Shown here: positions 30,700 to 39,927 of the stretch, piece after piece
Layout: every line of letters begins with the position of its first letter
Numbering within the stretch: position 1 is the stretch's first letter
Source: Campylobacter concisus
Lineage (GTDB): Bacteria > Campylobacterota > Campylobacteria > Campylobacterales > Campylobacteraceae
NCBI RefSeq assembly: GCF_001298465.1
Contig: NZ_CP012541.1
Coordinates: 1,674,001 to 1,738,000 of the forward strand
Direction of reading: 5' to 3'
DNA length: 64,000 nucleotides
Made by a program: the position numbers and the translations under genes
Notes under the pieces: model-generated
What the model saw: only the letters and a program-made list of their open reading frames with translations
Database searches by the model: none
Told to the model about the DNA's origin: nothing

Positions 30700-31599
30700 T
30701 TATATTAGTTTTTTAAAGCCGTTGTCAAATTTCAGTGCATCTTGATGACACACATCAATACACCTACCACAAAGCGTGCAATCAGCACCAGCTATCCTAA
30801 AGATATTTTTGCTCTCGTCAAGCTTTGCCCCCTTTTTTGTCATAAAAAGTACGTGAGGCACTAGACAAACATCGGTGCAAACTAAGCAGTGATCGCATTT
30901 TTCTTTATCCCAGCTAACTTTTATGGCATTTGGTTTAGCTAGCACCGAGTAAGTAGCTCCAATAGGACAGACATATCTGCACCAAGCTCTACGTGAGAAG
31001 AAAATTTCAACCATAAGCATAGCCACAACGAACCAAATAGCATGAAAATAGCCATAGATAATAAATCTTGAAAAAATCCCAACAACATTAAAAATTTCAA
31101 ATGTAAGGCTTGCACTAGCAAAGCTAAGGGTTAAAAATAAAATGGTAAAAACATATCGCCACTTTGTGTCAAAAACTCGTGGTTTTACTATCCTTTTGGC
31201 GCGTAAATTTTCATGGATCTTCTCAGCTATTTCGCTTATTAATGAATAAGGACAGATCCAAGAGCAAAAGCCTCTACCGCCAAAAATGATATAAAAGGCC
31301 AAGATACTAAGTGAGCCAATTATTAAATTTACATGGATTTCATGCGTCGCCAGAAATACTTGCAGGCTCATAAAAGCATCTGCCAAGTGAAAACCAAATA
31401 TCCTTGAGGCACTGATGTCGCCTTCTAAAATTTGTATATCAACTCTATATGAAAGCACAAATAAAAGATGAACTAGAATAATGCTAAATATGCGCCAAAA
31501 TCGTATACTAGGACGCTTTTTGCCATCTTTTGTAGTTGTGATTAACGTGCTTAGAAAGCTTACATTTCTAATCGTCGCACGAGTGTTATATTTGTCCAT
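30700..31599 (-). CDS. nosH: Membrane quinol dehydrogenase NosH (NapH-like)
   Basis: The 299-residue protein has four to five membrane helices and two CxxxCP motifs (CSWICP and CRYVCP) typical of NapH/NosR-type proteins, followed by two ferredoxin clusters near the C-terminus (CDHCLVCTDVC and CTLCGRCIDVCHQ). With NosG it is thought to oxidise menaquinol and pass electrons to the periplasm, replacing NosR of clade I systems. Confidence 0.9.
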   Translation of the reverse strand: MDKYNTRATIRNVSFLSTLITTTKDGKKRPSIRFWRIFSIILVHLLFVLSYRVDIQILEGDISASRIFGFHLADAFMSLQVFLATHEIHVNLIIGSLSILAFYIIFGGRGFCSWICPYSLISEIAEKIHENLRAKRIVKPRVFDTKWRYVFTILFLTLSFASASLTFEIFNVVGIFSRFIIYGYFHAIWFVVAMLMVEIFFSRRAWCRYVCPIGATYSVLAKPNAIKVSWDKEKCDHCLVCTDVCLVPHVLFMTKKGAKLDESKNIFRIAGADCTLCGRCIDVCHQDALKFDNGFKKLI

Positions 31600-31601
31600 T
31601 T

Positions 31602-32063
31602 TTACTTTTTAAATTTAGAAATTTCATCTGCAAGGCTTTCAAGCTCGCTATCACTAACATTTGTAAGTAGCCCCTTCATAAGTGAGTTTTGTACCTTACC
31701 AGCTTTATAATCAGCTAGTTTTTTAAGTAATTCATCCTTACTTAGGTGTGTTATATCAGGAGCTACGACGCCTTTTGCATTTGCACCATGACACGGGGCA
31801 CAAGTTGTTAGATACTGCTTACTAACGCCTTCATTGTGCACTTTAGCCACACTTAGACTTAGCTCTTTTACCTTTTTTAGCTCATCTTCGCTGGCAAATT
31901 CTTCGCTAGACTTTAGCTGCTCTTTTGTAAAATTTTGCTCTACTTTTGGCTGAGCATTAGTTGTTACCTTTTCCTTTTTAGGCGGAGTCTGGCTTAACAT
32001 AAACACCATGATACCGCAAATTGCTACTGCTAAAATAATGGTTATAATCTTTCCTACTTTCAT
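31602..32063 (-). CDS. nosC2: Membrane-anchored cytochrome c NosC2
   Basis: The 153-residue protein has an N-terminal helix (residues 6-24), a Lys/Glu-rich linker and one haem site CAPCHGANAKG (about 88-98), then a cytochrome c fold with a later Met in SLMKGLL as probable sixth ligand. It should relay electrons from NosGH toward NosZ. It overlaps nosC1 by one base (ATGA-type junction). Confidence 0.87.
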   Translation of the reverse strand: MKVGKIITIILAVAICGIMVFMLSQTPPKKEKVTTNAQPKVEQNFTKEQLKSSEEFASEDELKKVKELSLSVAKVHNEGVSKQYLTTCAPCHGANAKGVVAPDITHLSKDELLKKLADYKAGKVQNSLMKGLLTNVSDSELESLADEISKFKK

Positions 32064-32611
32064 TATTTGCTCCTAAATTGTGTATTAAAATCACTGATTT
32101 CTTTAGCTAAATTTCTGATTTCACTATCATCCATTTTTTTAACAAGATCTCGCATCAAGACATTGACTTTTTCTTTATTTTTATAAGCATTTATCATTGT
32201 ATAAATTTCATTTTCGCTTTTTGTTAAAAGTGATGGCCCGATGATGCCATTTGCATAATCATCATGACAAGCTGAGCACTTTGTGATGAAATTTTTGCTA
32301 AGTCTACCCTTTATAAGTCTTAAATTTATAGTTTGAAGAGGGGTTCTTACCATTGCTAAAGCCCCGATTTGACGGCTTACGTTATTATCTTCAAGTCCAA
32401 ATTTTACGCTCTTTTCGCCGTGCATATCGTATTTTATGAAGTCATTTTGTTTATTTGTGCTTTGGTTATTTTCTTTTTTTTCAACCTTTATGCTAGCACT
32501 CGTGGCCACATTTATTGGTTGCTCGCTGGCTGCTTTTTGCGCTTTGTCATCACTCTTTTCACAGCCGACAAATAGCAAAGCAACAGCCACTAAAGACATT
32601 ATTAATCTCAT
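32063..32611 (-). CDS. nosC1: Lipoprotein cytochrome c NosC1
   Basis: The 182-residue precursor begins with a lipoprotein signal (LLFVGC, Cys17), then a low-complexity linker and one haem motif CSACHDDYANG (about 115-125). Together with NosC2 it forms the electron relay to NosZ described for W. succinogenes. Order and lengths match that operon. Confidence 0.87.
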   Translation of the reverse strand: MRLIMSLVAVALLFVGCEKSDDKAQKAASEQPINVATSASIKVEKKENNQSTNKQNDFIKYDMHGEKSVKFGLEDNNVSRQIGALAMVRTPLQTINLRLIKGRLSKNFITKCSACHDDYANGIIGPSLLTKSENEIYTMINAYKNKEKVNVLMRDLVKKMDDSEIRNLAKEISDFNTQFRSK

Positions 32612-33285
32612 TCTTTCTCCTTATAAATTTCATCATAACTCATTTTTGGGGCAATATTTATAATTTTTACAGGGCAAACCTCAGCACACACCCCACACCC
32701 AACGCAGCCATGCTTTATGAGTGGTAAATTTGCTTCACTCATTACTATTGCACTATCGCCAACTGGGCAAATGCTGACACAAAGGTCACAAATTTGACCG
32801 ATTTTGCCTTTTATCTTATCTTTTTCTGCCTCTTCCCTATCGTTATAAACTTTGCGAACAAGCAAATCTTCAACGCTATCTTTGCTTAGCTTTTCTCTTT
32901 TTAGGCACATACAGGCATTTGCATTACTTAAGACAGCAACACCCATTTTCACATCATCAACAACTTTTGTAGCATGATCTAACGCACCACTTGGACAGGC
33001 GAGCACACATGGGAAAAGATCACATAAATAGCAACCTCTCTTTTTAGGATCGATGTATGCTGTACCATTTGAATATCCATCTTTTATATCAAGCAAGCTT
33101 ATACTGTGATAAGGGCATACCTGCACACACTGACCACATTTGACACAAAGATCATCGAAGTCATCAACCGCGCCTGGTGGTCTAAGATAGAGTTTATCGC
33201 CGCTACTTTTTGGCAAAATTTTACCTATGCCATATCCTGTGGCAGCTGCGACTGAGCCTAAGATTATAAATTTTCTTCTATCCAC
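32608..33285 (-). CDS. nosG: Ferredoxin-type protein NosG (NapG-like)
   Basis: The 225-residue protein starts MDRRKFIILGSVAAATGYG, a twin-arginine signal. Four [4Fe-4S] motifs follow: CVKCGQCVQVCP, CYLCDLFPCVLACP, CDLCVSICP and CVGCGVCAEVCP. It works with NosH as the periplasmic side of the menaquinol dehydrogenase. Both ends overlap its neighbours, so translation is coupled. Confidence 0.9.
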   Translation of the reverse strand: MDRRKFIILGSVAAATGYGIGKILPKSSGDKLYLRPPGAVDDFDDLCVKCGQCVQVCPYHSISLLDIKDGYSNGTAYIDPKKRGCYLCDLFPCVLACPSGALDHATKVVDDVKMGVAVLSNANACMCLKREKLSKDSVEDLLVRKVYNDREEAEKDKIKGKIGQICDLCVSICPVGDSAIVMSEANLPLIKHGCVGCGVCAEVCPVKIINIAPKMSYDEIYKEKE

Positions 33286-34534
33286 GTTTTGCCTTTAACG
33301 CGTTAAAATTTGAAGCATCAAGTGGTTTTATCCTTGGCGTGCTATCTTCAAGTAGCTTTACTGGCTCAGAAAATGGCGCGAGTTTGGCTAAAAAATTTAA
33401 GATACTAAAGACACTTGAGCCATAGAAAAACTGCAAATTCGGATAATACTGCCAAAGCTGATCGGCATACGATAGATGCATAAAAGGCGTATCGCCATAG
33501 CCATCTTTATCTCTATCAAAGCTCTCATACTCATCATAATAATTTTTACTCCACCGATTTAATGCCATTTTATCGCCTGGAGTGTCGTTCGCAACGATAT
33601 CCATATTGCCTATAAAATCATTATTTTCAAATATGCTTGTCCCCTGAGTAGCGTGAAAATATACGCCAACTACGTTGTGTAAAATTTTATTGCCTAAGAA
33701 ATTTATCGTTGAGCCTGGCTGAAACGGCGAGTTATCAAGCAAAATTCCTCTCGCATTATAGATAAGCGTATTGTTTTCGATAGTAAAATTTGAAACATCT
33801 TTTAGACCGATACCGATACCAAAAGCGCCGTCACTATCCATAACAAGATTATTTTTTATATTTGAGCCAGCTGAATACATAAAAAACATACCGACTGCAT
33901 TGCCGATAAAATCATTGTTTTCGACTAAATTTTGATTCGCATACATAAAGTGAAGCGAGTATCTACCGCGGATCGCTTTATTTTTTAAAAATTTATTGTG
34001 ACTCGCATACCATGCAACCATATCGCGGCTATCATAAATATAATTACCCTCGATTAAATTTTCATGGCTATACCAAAGTCTAACCGCATCACCTCTAAAG
34101 CCAAGACTGGCCCCTTTTTTAGAAGTGATGTTATTTTCAGTGATCTTTGAGCTGCTGCACTCTTTAAAATCAACACCAAAAAGTACATCACTCAAGTCAT
34201 TTTGCGTAACCAAGACATTATTTGCTTTATCACAGCCAATGCCAGCATCTAGCTCACCAAGGTCATTTCCGCTACCACTTATCTTTAAATTTCTAAGCGT
34301 AACATTTGAGGCAATAATCTTTACAACTGTGCCTTTACCATTTCCTTTTATGTGAGCGTTTTTGCCCTCACCAACTATACTAAGCGGCTTATTTATAGTT
34401 ATGCTTCCTTCATAGATGCCATCTCCTAGCTTTATAACATCGCCAGGGCTAGCGTTATTTATTGCATCTTGAAGGATATTTGCAGAGCTAAAAATAGGCA
34501 AGAAAGCAAGGGCAAATTTAAAAAATTTACGCAT
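33278..34534 (-). CDS. nosD: Periplasmic copper-site maturation protein NosD
   Basis: The 418-residue protein has a signal peptide (cleaved near residue 18) followed by PGDVIKLGDGIYEGSI and many right-handed beta-helix repeats rich in Asn (LVENNDFIGNAVG, IENNTLIYNARGI), as in carbohydrate-binding CASH domains. NosD accepts the NosFY-exported sulfur compound and helps assemble CuZ of NosZ. It overlaps nosB by 8 nt. Confidence 0.92.
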   Translation of the reverse strand: MRKFFKFALAFLPIFSSANILQDAINNASPGDVIKLGDGIYEGSITINKPLSIVGEGKNAHIKGNGKGTVVKIIASNVTLRNLKISGSGNDLGELDAGIGCDKANNVLVTQNDLSDVLFGVDFKECSSSKITENNITSKKGASLGFRGDAVRLWYSHENLIEGNYIYDSRDMVAWYASHNKFLKNKAIRGRYSLHFMYANQNLVENNDFIGNAVGMFFMYSAGSNIKNNLVMDSDGAFGIGIGLKDVSNFTIENNTLIYNARGILLDNSPFQPGSTINFLGNKILHNVVGVYFHATQGTSIFENNDFIGNMDIVANDTPGDKMALNRWSKNYYDEYESFDRDKDGYGDTPFMHLSYADQLWQYYPNLQFFYGSSVFSILNFLAKLAPFSEPVKLLEDSTPRIKPLDASNFNALKAKRG

Positions 34535-35282
34535 TTAGCTCTTTTTTCTTTGAAAAGACTGCAAGTATGCAAAGCACGCTCATCACCATCATCACCCAAA
34601 AGCCGATGGTCGGATAAGAGTGAGTTGTAAAGTGCGCCACGCTACCATCGCCTAAAACGGTTGGCATAAATGGCTTGATCTTAAAGGCGCCCCACTCTTG
34701 CATATTGTGTCCATACCAATATAGCCAGCCCACAAATGCACTCATAAATAGCACAGGTGCGATGATGGTTGGCACCATGAGAAGCGAGTTAAATTTACCG
34801 TCATAGTATAAAAATGCAAGCATGCAAAGTGTGGCTATAAGTAGATAATAAGGCGCAATCGCTCGCTCGACATTGCCGCCATGCTCCATAGGATACATGC
34901 CGATGTAGTGGTTTATCGTGTTCATCTCGTGCACGTCGCCACTATATCCATCTACGTGAAAATATACTGGGATGCCATCTGGAAAGGCTGCCTTTGGATA
35001 GTTTGGCGCTTCAAGAGATACATACCAGATAGGAAGAGATGGCGTGCCGATCTCTGCTTTTTGCTCGATCATCTTATGAAGATCGCTTGCTACCTCTTTT
35101 GGCAAAAGGTGGTTTTTATACTGAAATGAACTATAAAGATCGTAGATAGTGTAGCTATAAGATGGTAGCTCGTCGCCGTTAGCTATACGCTCTTTAGCTC
35201 CATGCCAGCCAAGAACTGGTAGAGTAAAACAAACGCTCATGATGATAAGTGCAACAATGGTATAAATTTTATATTTACTCAT
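34527..35282 (-). CDS. nosB: Integral membrane protein NosB
   Basis: The 251-residue protein has an N-terminal helix (7-25) and three more in the second half (about 145-162, 168-192 and 225-243), with a periplasmic loop of about 110 residues between. Place and length match NosB of clade II nos operons; its role is not established. Several His and Trp residues near the helices (HNMQEW, HFTTHSYPTIGFW) recall haem- or copper-protein subunits, but this is speculation. Confidence 0.78.
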   Translation of the reverse strand: MSKYKIYTIVALIIMSVCFTLPVLGWHGAKERIANGDELPSYSYTIYDLYSSFQYKNHLLPKEVASDLHKMIEQKAEIGTPSLPIWYVSLEAPNYPKAAFPDGIPVYFHVDGYSGDVHEMNTINHYIGMYPMEHGGNVERAIAPYYLLIATLCMLAFLYYDGKFNSLLMVPTIIAPVLFMSAFVGWLYWYGHNMQEWGAFKIKPFMPTVLGDGSVAHFTTHSYPTIGFWVMMVMSVLCILAVFSKKKELNA

Positions 35283-35339
35283 AATCTCTCCTTTAAATTT
35301 TAAAATTTAGCCTAGCAAAAGTTAAATTTTAAAATTTAA

Positions 35340-35359
35340 AAGGGGCAAAAATGCCCCTT
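35340..35359 (-). terminator. Hairpin between nosZ and nosB
   Basis: AAGGGGCA and TGCCCCTT pair over 8 bp; on the minus strand TTTTAAATTTT follows. It would act as a partial terminator or 3' stabiliser, letting nosZ be expressed above the accessory genes. Confidence 0.6.
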
Positions 35360-35363
35360 AAAA

Positions 35364-37952
35364 CTACATACCTGCGTTTTCGTCTATCCATTTTAGATAC
35401 TCGATGATATTTTTGATCTCTTCGTCATTCATATGCTGATTTGGCATTCTAAGTTTAAAGAAGTCAATCATCGCTTTAACGTAGTCATCGTTATAGAATT
35501 TAGCAGGATCTTTTATGAAGTCTGCTACCCATTTTTCGCCGTTTTCATGTCTTAGTAAGACGCCAGTTAGGTCTGGACCTGAGCTTACTTGACCGATGAC
35601 GTGGCAACCATTACATCCGCCTTTTAGATAAGCCTCTTCGCCTTTTGCAGCAGCTGGGCTCATCGGAGTTGCGATCTCTTTAGCTAGGTTGTTTTTAGCT
35701 CTTAGACCAACGTCGGCAGTTTTTACCATGTATTGCCATACTTGGTACTCCCAAAGGATAGCGCCATTTACGTCGCCTTTTTTGTAAGCTTCGTCAGCTT
35801 TAGCTTTTACCTCTTTGATGTGGCCGTATTGATCAAGTGCGTCATCAACCAAAGCTTTTACTTTTGGATATTTCTCATAATGCTTCTCTTTTAGGTATTT
35901 AACAACCTCTTGGATAACATCATCAGTAGCTTTGTTAGTTGCGATTACTTTGTCGTACTCAGCTTTTAGAGCTTCTGGACTTAGAGTTTTTAGCTTGCTA
36001 TTTTTTGCAGATTCATATTTTTTATTTGGATCTTTAACAAGCAAATAACCCATCATCTCAAGGTGAAGTGCTGAACAAAACTCGGTGCAGTAGTATGGGA
36101 AGACACCTTCCATATCAGCTACGAAATTTACTGAAGCAGTTTTACCAGGCTCTAGTGAAGCGTGGATGTTGTAAAGGTCGATGCCAAAGCCGTGAGTCTC
36201 ATCTTGTGCGCGCTCTAGGTTTGTTAGGTGAATTGTTACATTATCGCCTTTATTTACCTCGATGTGCTCTGGGTTGATGTGACTTCTGATCATTGTTGCA
36301 TAGACAGTTACGTTTTTGCCGTTTCTCTCAACTCTTTCTTGACCAGCTAGTGTTGCGTATGGGCTAGCCTCGCCTGTTCTTGAGTTTGTACCCATGTTGT
36401 AAGTAAGCGCTGGAGTTAGCTTGCTAGCAGCTATTGAAACAACGTCGTGTGGCTCACCAAGTGGGATAGGCATATCGTAGATTAGCTCCATTTTTGGGCC
36501 ATTGATGTCGATTAGCTGGTGGTTTTGTGGATGGAGTGGGCCAACTGGGTTGAAGCGATCGATTGAAAGTTTATCAAGTGCGATTGCATATTTGCCAACT
36601 GGTTTTGCTGATTTGCCCTCCATTGTATCAAGGTGACCGATGTTGTAATGAACATTTATCTTGTCAAGCACTTTTAAATTTTTATAGTCCCATTTTACGA
36701 TTTGACTATCAACGTAAAGTGAAGTATAAAGTACGCCATCTTGTGAGTCAAATGATGTGTGCAGTGGTCCAAGGCCAAGTTCGACTTGTCCGTGCATTGA
36801 CTTTTCTCTATCTAAGATAGGTATGCCGTATGGGTCAGTGCCAGCATACTCTTTTTTATCGATTAGCTCTTTAATCTTTCTAAAGTCATAAACTGATGCG
36901 TGAGTATCAAGCTTACCGCCAATAATGATATATCTACCATCTGGGCTTACGTCACAACCATGTGGGCTCTTTGACTCTGGGATCAAAAATAGCGCACCTG
37001 CTTTTACAGCAGCGTCTATTGTAACTACCTTGTGTCCATTTATAACTTTGTAGTTTTTCTTGTCTTGAACAAGTTTTTCTAAAATTTTCCAGTTATAAAC
37101 GTGTAAGAAGTCAGTGTCATTTCTACTTGCACCTGCTTCAAATGGAGGGAGACCTTTTTCGATACCGCCAGTATACATCTCAGTATTTATTGAGTTTGTA
37201 AAGCCCCAGCCGTAGCTCTCGCCTTTACCGGCATCACTTAGATCTTGCCAGTATGGTGGAAGCTCAAGAGAAAATGACTCTTTCTCATCGATCTTGCCTT
37301 TTGGATAGTCAAATTTCCAAAATGTTACAGCACCTCTATAGACTGCTTCATAGTCGTCTATTGAGTGGTAGTTGTTATCAAGTGGAGCTGCATATTGGCT
37401 AGCTTCGATAACGTACTCGCTATTTGGAGTAATGAAGCTACCGCCGTGCTCACTCTTCATGATAGGGTTTACAACGATTTGAGTTGTCTCAAAGTCATGC
37501 AAATTTATAACTGCGATTCTTGGGTTAGCTTTATCGTTGATAAATAGATAATCACCAACATACTCACCATTTTTCTCAGTGAAATTTGGGTGGTGTGTAT
37601 CGCCCCATGTTATCTCTTTGCCCCTGATGTTGCCTTGTTTTAAAACAGCTTTTGACTCATTGTCATAGCCATATCCTTGCCAAGGCTCTGGTGTGAAAAC
37701 GCCGATGTATTTATAAATTCTCATCGACGGAACGCCATAAACTAGCACTTGACCGCTTTGCCCGCCAGATGAAAAGACGATGAAATCATCTTTTTTACCG
37801 CTAGGCTGATAAGTTTTAGCAGCCGCAAGGACATCTTTTTCGCTTAGCCCACGCTCTTTCATGACTTTTTCAAGGTCACTACTAGCAGCACAAGCAGTCG
37901 TTAAAGATAGCCCAAGCAACGCAGCACTTGCGACACAAAATAACTTTTGCAT
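35364..37952 (-). CDS. nosZ: Nitrous oxide reductase, clade II with C-terminal cytochrome c
   Basis: The 862-residue enzyme reduces N2O to N2 in the periplasm. It has a Sec signal (about residues 1-22) rather than a Tat signal, a seven-bladed propeller with CuZ histidines (DTHHPNF, KSEHGGSF, SPHGCDVSPDGRY, LGLGPLHTSFD, GEPHDVV), a cupredoxin CuA domain with YYCTEFCSALHLEMMGY (about 620), and a fused cytochrome c domain with CNGCH near residue 780. This architecture (cNosZ) is known from Wolinella and relatives. It is preceded by a propeller gene ending 12 nt upstream, and by a GGAG ribosome site. Confidence 0.97.
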   Translation of the reverse strand: MQKLFCVASAALLGLSLTTACAASSDLEKVMKERGLSEKDVLAAAKTYQPSGKKDDFIVFSSGGQSGQVLVYGVPSMRIYKYIGVFTPEPWQGYGYDNESKAVLKQGNIRGKEITWGDTHHPNFTEKNGEYVGDYLFINDKANPRIAVINLHDFETTQIVVNPIMKSEHGGSFITPNSEYVIEASQYAAPLDNNYHSIDDYEAVYRGAVTFWKFDYPKGKIDEKESFSLELPPYWQDLSDAGKGESYGWGFTNSINTEMYTGGIEKGLPPFEAGASRNDTDFLHVYNWKILEKLVQDKKNYKVINGHKVVTIDAAVKAGALFLIPESKSPHGCDVSPDGRYIIIGGKLDTHASVYDFRKIKELIDKKEYAGTDPYGIPILDREKSMHGQVELGLGPLHTSFDSQDGVLYTSLYVDSQIVKWDYKNLKVLDKINVHYNIGHLDTMEGKSAKPVGKYAIALDKLSIDRFNPVGPLHPQNHQLIDINGPKMELIYDMPIPLGEPHDVVSIAASKLTPALTYNMGTNSRTGEASPYATLAGQERVERNGKNVTVYATMIRSHINPEHIEVNKGDNVTIHLTNLERAQDETHGFGIDLYNIHASLEPGKTASVNFVADMEGVFPYYCTEFCSALHLEMMGYLLVKDPNKKYESAKNSKLKTLSPEALKAEYDKVIATNKATDDVIQEVVKYLKEKHYEKYPKVKALVDDALDQYGHIKEVKAKADEAYKKGDVNGAILWEYQVWQYMVKTADVGLRAKNNLAKEIATPMSPAAAKGEEAYLKGGCNGCHVIGQVSSGPDLTGVLLRHENGEKWVADFIKDPAKFYNDDYVKAMIDFFKLRMPNQHMNDEEIKNIIEYLKWIDENAGM

Positions 37953-37964
37953 TTACTCTCCTTT

Positions 37965-38804
37965 TTAAAATGAATTTATCTCTAAACTCTTTATCTCATT
38001 GTCTAAATTTACGCCATTTAAGACGCCTTTATCTATAAAAATTCTTTTTATCTCATTGCTAAAAAGAACCTTTTGTCCTTTTAGTTTAAGATCTTTGTCA
38101 AATTTATAAACTACTCCATCCCCATCGCCTATAAAAATTTCATCCTCCATACACGCAAGAGCTGAAATTTTAGATTTTAAAACTTGCTTTTTAATTCCAC
38201 TTTTAAAATCTAAAATTTCTCCATCTCTAAAGCCAAGCAAAATATCATTCCCCTTAAATTTACAGGCACTCAGTGGAGCAAAGCCGACACGCTTTTTCTC
38301 TTTTAAATTAAGCTCTTTATCAAGCAAAAATGCTTTGCCGTTAAAGCTCGTGAAAAATAGCTCGTCATCAATTGGCAAAAGGCTCGAAATTTTATAAACA
38401 TCTTTATAATTTTTAGTTAAAAGTTTATTTAGATTTTTATCAAAAACGCCTATGCTGACTTCATTAGCCATATCGCAAGCTACGTAAATTTTATTTTTAA
38501 TTGCCACAATTTGTGAAATTTTACAGCCAACATTTGGCATAGCAAATAAGAAATTTTTCTCATTTGTTACCTCAATAATCTCATTGTTTAAATTTGCGAT
38601 ATAAAAGGATTCTCCATCATTTCCGCACTCTTGATTTTTATAAATCGTATCTTTTAGATCCAAATTTTTAATTTGTCCATCTTTTATAAAGACGATGCTT
38701 TGGTTGCTTTCATTAATAAAGCAGCCTAATTGCTGGGCAAAAGCTGTTATTAAAAACAAACTTATACAAAGCAGAAATCTCATAATCCAAGGTACTTTCA
38801 TCAT
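37965..38804 (-). CDS. Periplasmic beta-propeller protein, first gene of the nos operon (NapL-like)
   Basis: From ATG 38804 the precursor is 279 residues with a signal peptide (MRFLLCISLFLITAFA region). The mature part has repeated short beta-strand units (IKNKIYVACDMANEV, IDDELFFTSFNGKAFLLD, MEDEIFIGDGDGVVYKFD), about six or seven blades, resembling NapL of campylobacterial nitrate reductase operons. It lies 12 nt upstream of nosZ, so it is co-transcribed. A role in electron transfer assembly or scaffolding is a guess. A TTG at 38819 could extend it, but a possible -10 (TATAGT, 38824-38829 complement) would lie too close. Confidence 0.7.
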   Translation of the reverse strand: MMKVPWIMRFLLCISLFLITAFAQQLGCFINESNQSIVFIKDGQIKNLDLKDTIYKNQECGNDGESFYIANLNNEIIEVTNEKNFLFAMPNVGCKISQIVAIKNKIYVACDMANEVSIGVFDKNLNKLLTKNYKDVYKISSLLPIDDELFFTSFNGKAFLLDKELNLKEKKRVGFAPLSACKFKGNDILLGFRDGEILDFKSGIKKQVLKSKISALACMEDEIFIGDGDGVVYKFDKDLKLKGQKVLFSNEIKRIFIDKGVLNGVNLDNEIKSLEINSF

Positions 38805-38819
38805 AAATTTAATAAGCAA

Positions 38820-39202
38820 GAAAACTATACATACTTAACTCTTAAAAGCAAATTAGCGATTAATTTATTTTTTTAAGCTTTTAAAGAAAAATATCAATAA
38901 ATTTTTTTAAATTTCATTATTTACATTATATAGACATTATGATTTAATCAATACTAATATAGTTTTAATAAAATTTATTATTTATTGAATCGCTTATTTT
39001 TAGTACTAATTTGCATAAAAATTTAAATTTGAATTATTTCTTAAGAAAATTATTTAAATTAGATAATTATATTAAGTAATGAGAAATCTTTAGCATTTAA
39101 GTAAAAAGCTAAATTTTATGTGTTTGATATATTTTTAGCTTAAAGCCATTGGTAATTTAAATTTGTTTAAATAGGCTATAATCCACCAAAAAAGGAGAGA
39201 TA
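38820..39202. other. A/T-rich divergent promoter region between the nos operon and moaC
   Basis: No gene is seen. A TATAGT facing nos and a TATAAT facing moaC (39177-39182) lie near its two ends. I found no clear FNR/NssR-type TTGAT-N4-ATCAA or TTAAC-N4-GTTAA site. Confidence 0.55.
39177..39182 (+). promoter_or_regulatory. -10 box (TATAAT) for moaC
   Basis: AGGCTATAATCC lies 20 nt upstream of the ATG, followed by an AAAGGAGAG ribosome site. Confidence 0.5.
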
Positions 39203-39676
39203 ATGCTAACGCATTTAGATGAGAAAGATCGTCCAAAAATGGTCGATGTGAGCCCAAAAGATCCAACAAAAAGAGTAGCAACTGCTAGTGGGATCATCAA
39301 GATGAGCAAAGAGGCCTTTAGAGCGATCAAAGAAAATACTGGTAAAAAAGGTCCGGTCATCCAAACAGCTGTCGTTGCTGCGATAATGGGTGCAAAAAAG
39401 ACAAGTGAACTAATCCCGATGTGCCATCCACTAGCTATTTTAGGTGTGGATTGTGATATCGAGGAGCTACCTGAAATTTGCGCTTTTAAGCTTTATGTGA
39501 GCGTAAAAATAGAGGGTAAAACAGGCGTTGAGATGGAGGCATTAACTGGCGTTAGCGTGGGGCTTTTGACCATTTATGATATGGTAAAAGCTATAGATAA
39601 AAGCATGGAAATAAGTAATATCGTATTAGAGAGTAAAACAGGAGGAAAAAGTGGCGAGTATATGCGATCTAAATAA
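39203..39676 (+). CDS. moaC: Cyclic pyranopterin monophosphate synthase MoaC
   Basis: The 157-residue protein contains [47 protein letters not shown] in parts, [29 protein letters not shown] in parts and a C-terminal KTGGKSG, all hallmarks of MoaC. It makes cPMP, the first stable molybdopterin intermediate, with MoaA. It starts a three-gene operon and overlaps the next gene by 26 nt. Confidence 0.96.
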   Translation: MLTHLDEKDRPKMVDVSPKDPTKRVATASGIIKMSKEAFRAIKENTGKKGPVIQTAVVAAIMGAKKTSELIPMCHPLAILGVDCDIEELPEICAFKLYVSVKIEGKTGVEMEALTGVSVGLLTIYDMVKAIDKSMEISNIVLESKTGGKSGEYMRSK

Positions 39677-39917
39677 CAAAAAAGCAAAAATTGATTACCC
39701 AACGCATTGGGAATACAAAATAATATTTGATGCAGATGTCAATGTAGAAGAAAAGGTAAAAGAGATAGTAAAAGATAGAGAATTTAAGCTAGTTTTTTCA
39801 AAATTTAGCAAAGATAAAAAGTACGCTAGCTATGACTTAGCCGTACTAGTTTTGAGCGAAGAAGAGAGGCTAGAGATATTTTCAGCACTAAAACACGAAG
39901 CAAAATACGTTTTATAA
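39651..39917 (+). CDS. DUF493 (YbeD-like) family protein
   Basis: This 88-residue protein has the DUF493 pattern: [16 protein letters not shown], a central helix, [29 protein letters not shown] in parts. The ferredoxin-like fold is thought to be regulatory (E. coli YbeD, H. pylori HP0495), with no proven job. It uses a GTG start at 39651 behind a strong AGGAGG, which decides the start despite overlapping moaC. Confidence 0.82.
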   Translation: MASICDLNNKKAKIDYPTHWEYKIIFDADVNVEEKVKEIVKDREFKLVFSKFSKDKKYASYDLAVLVLSEEERLEIFSALKHEAKYVL

Positions 39918-39927
39918 GGCAAAAGAT

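Noticed and set aside
38820-39202. FNR/NssR-type operator for the nos operon
   Set aside because: Partial half sites exist in the A/T-rich DNA, but no two-sided match was convincing.
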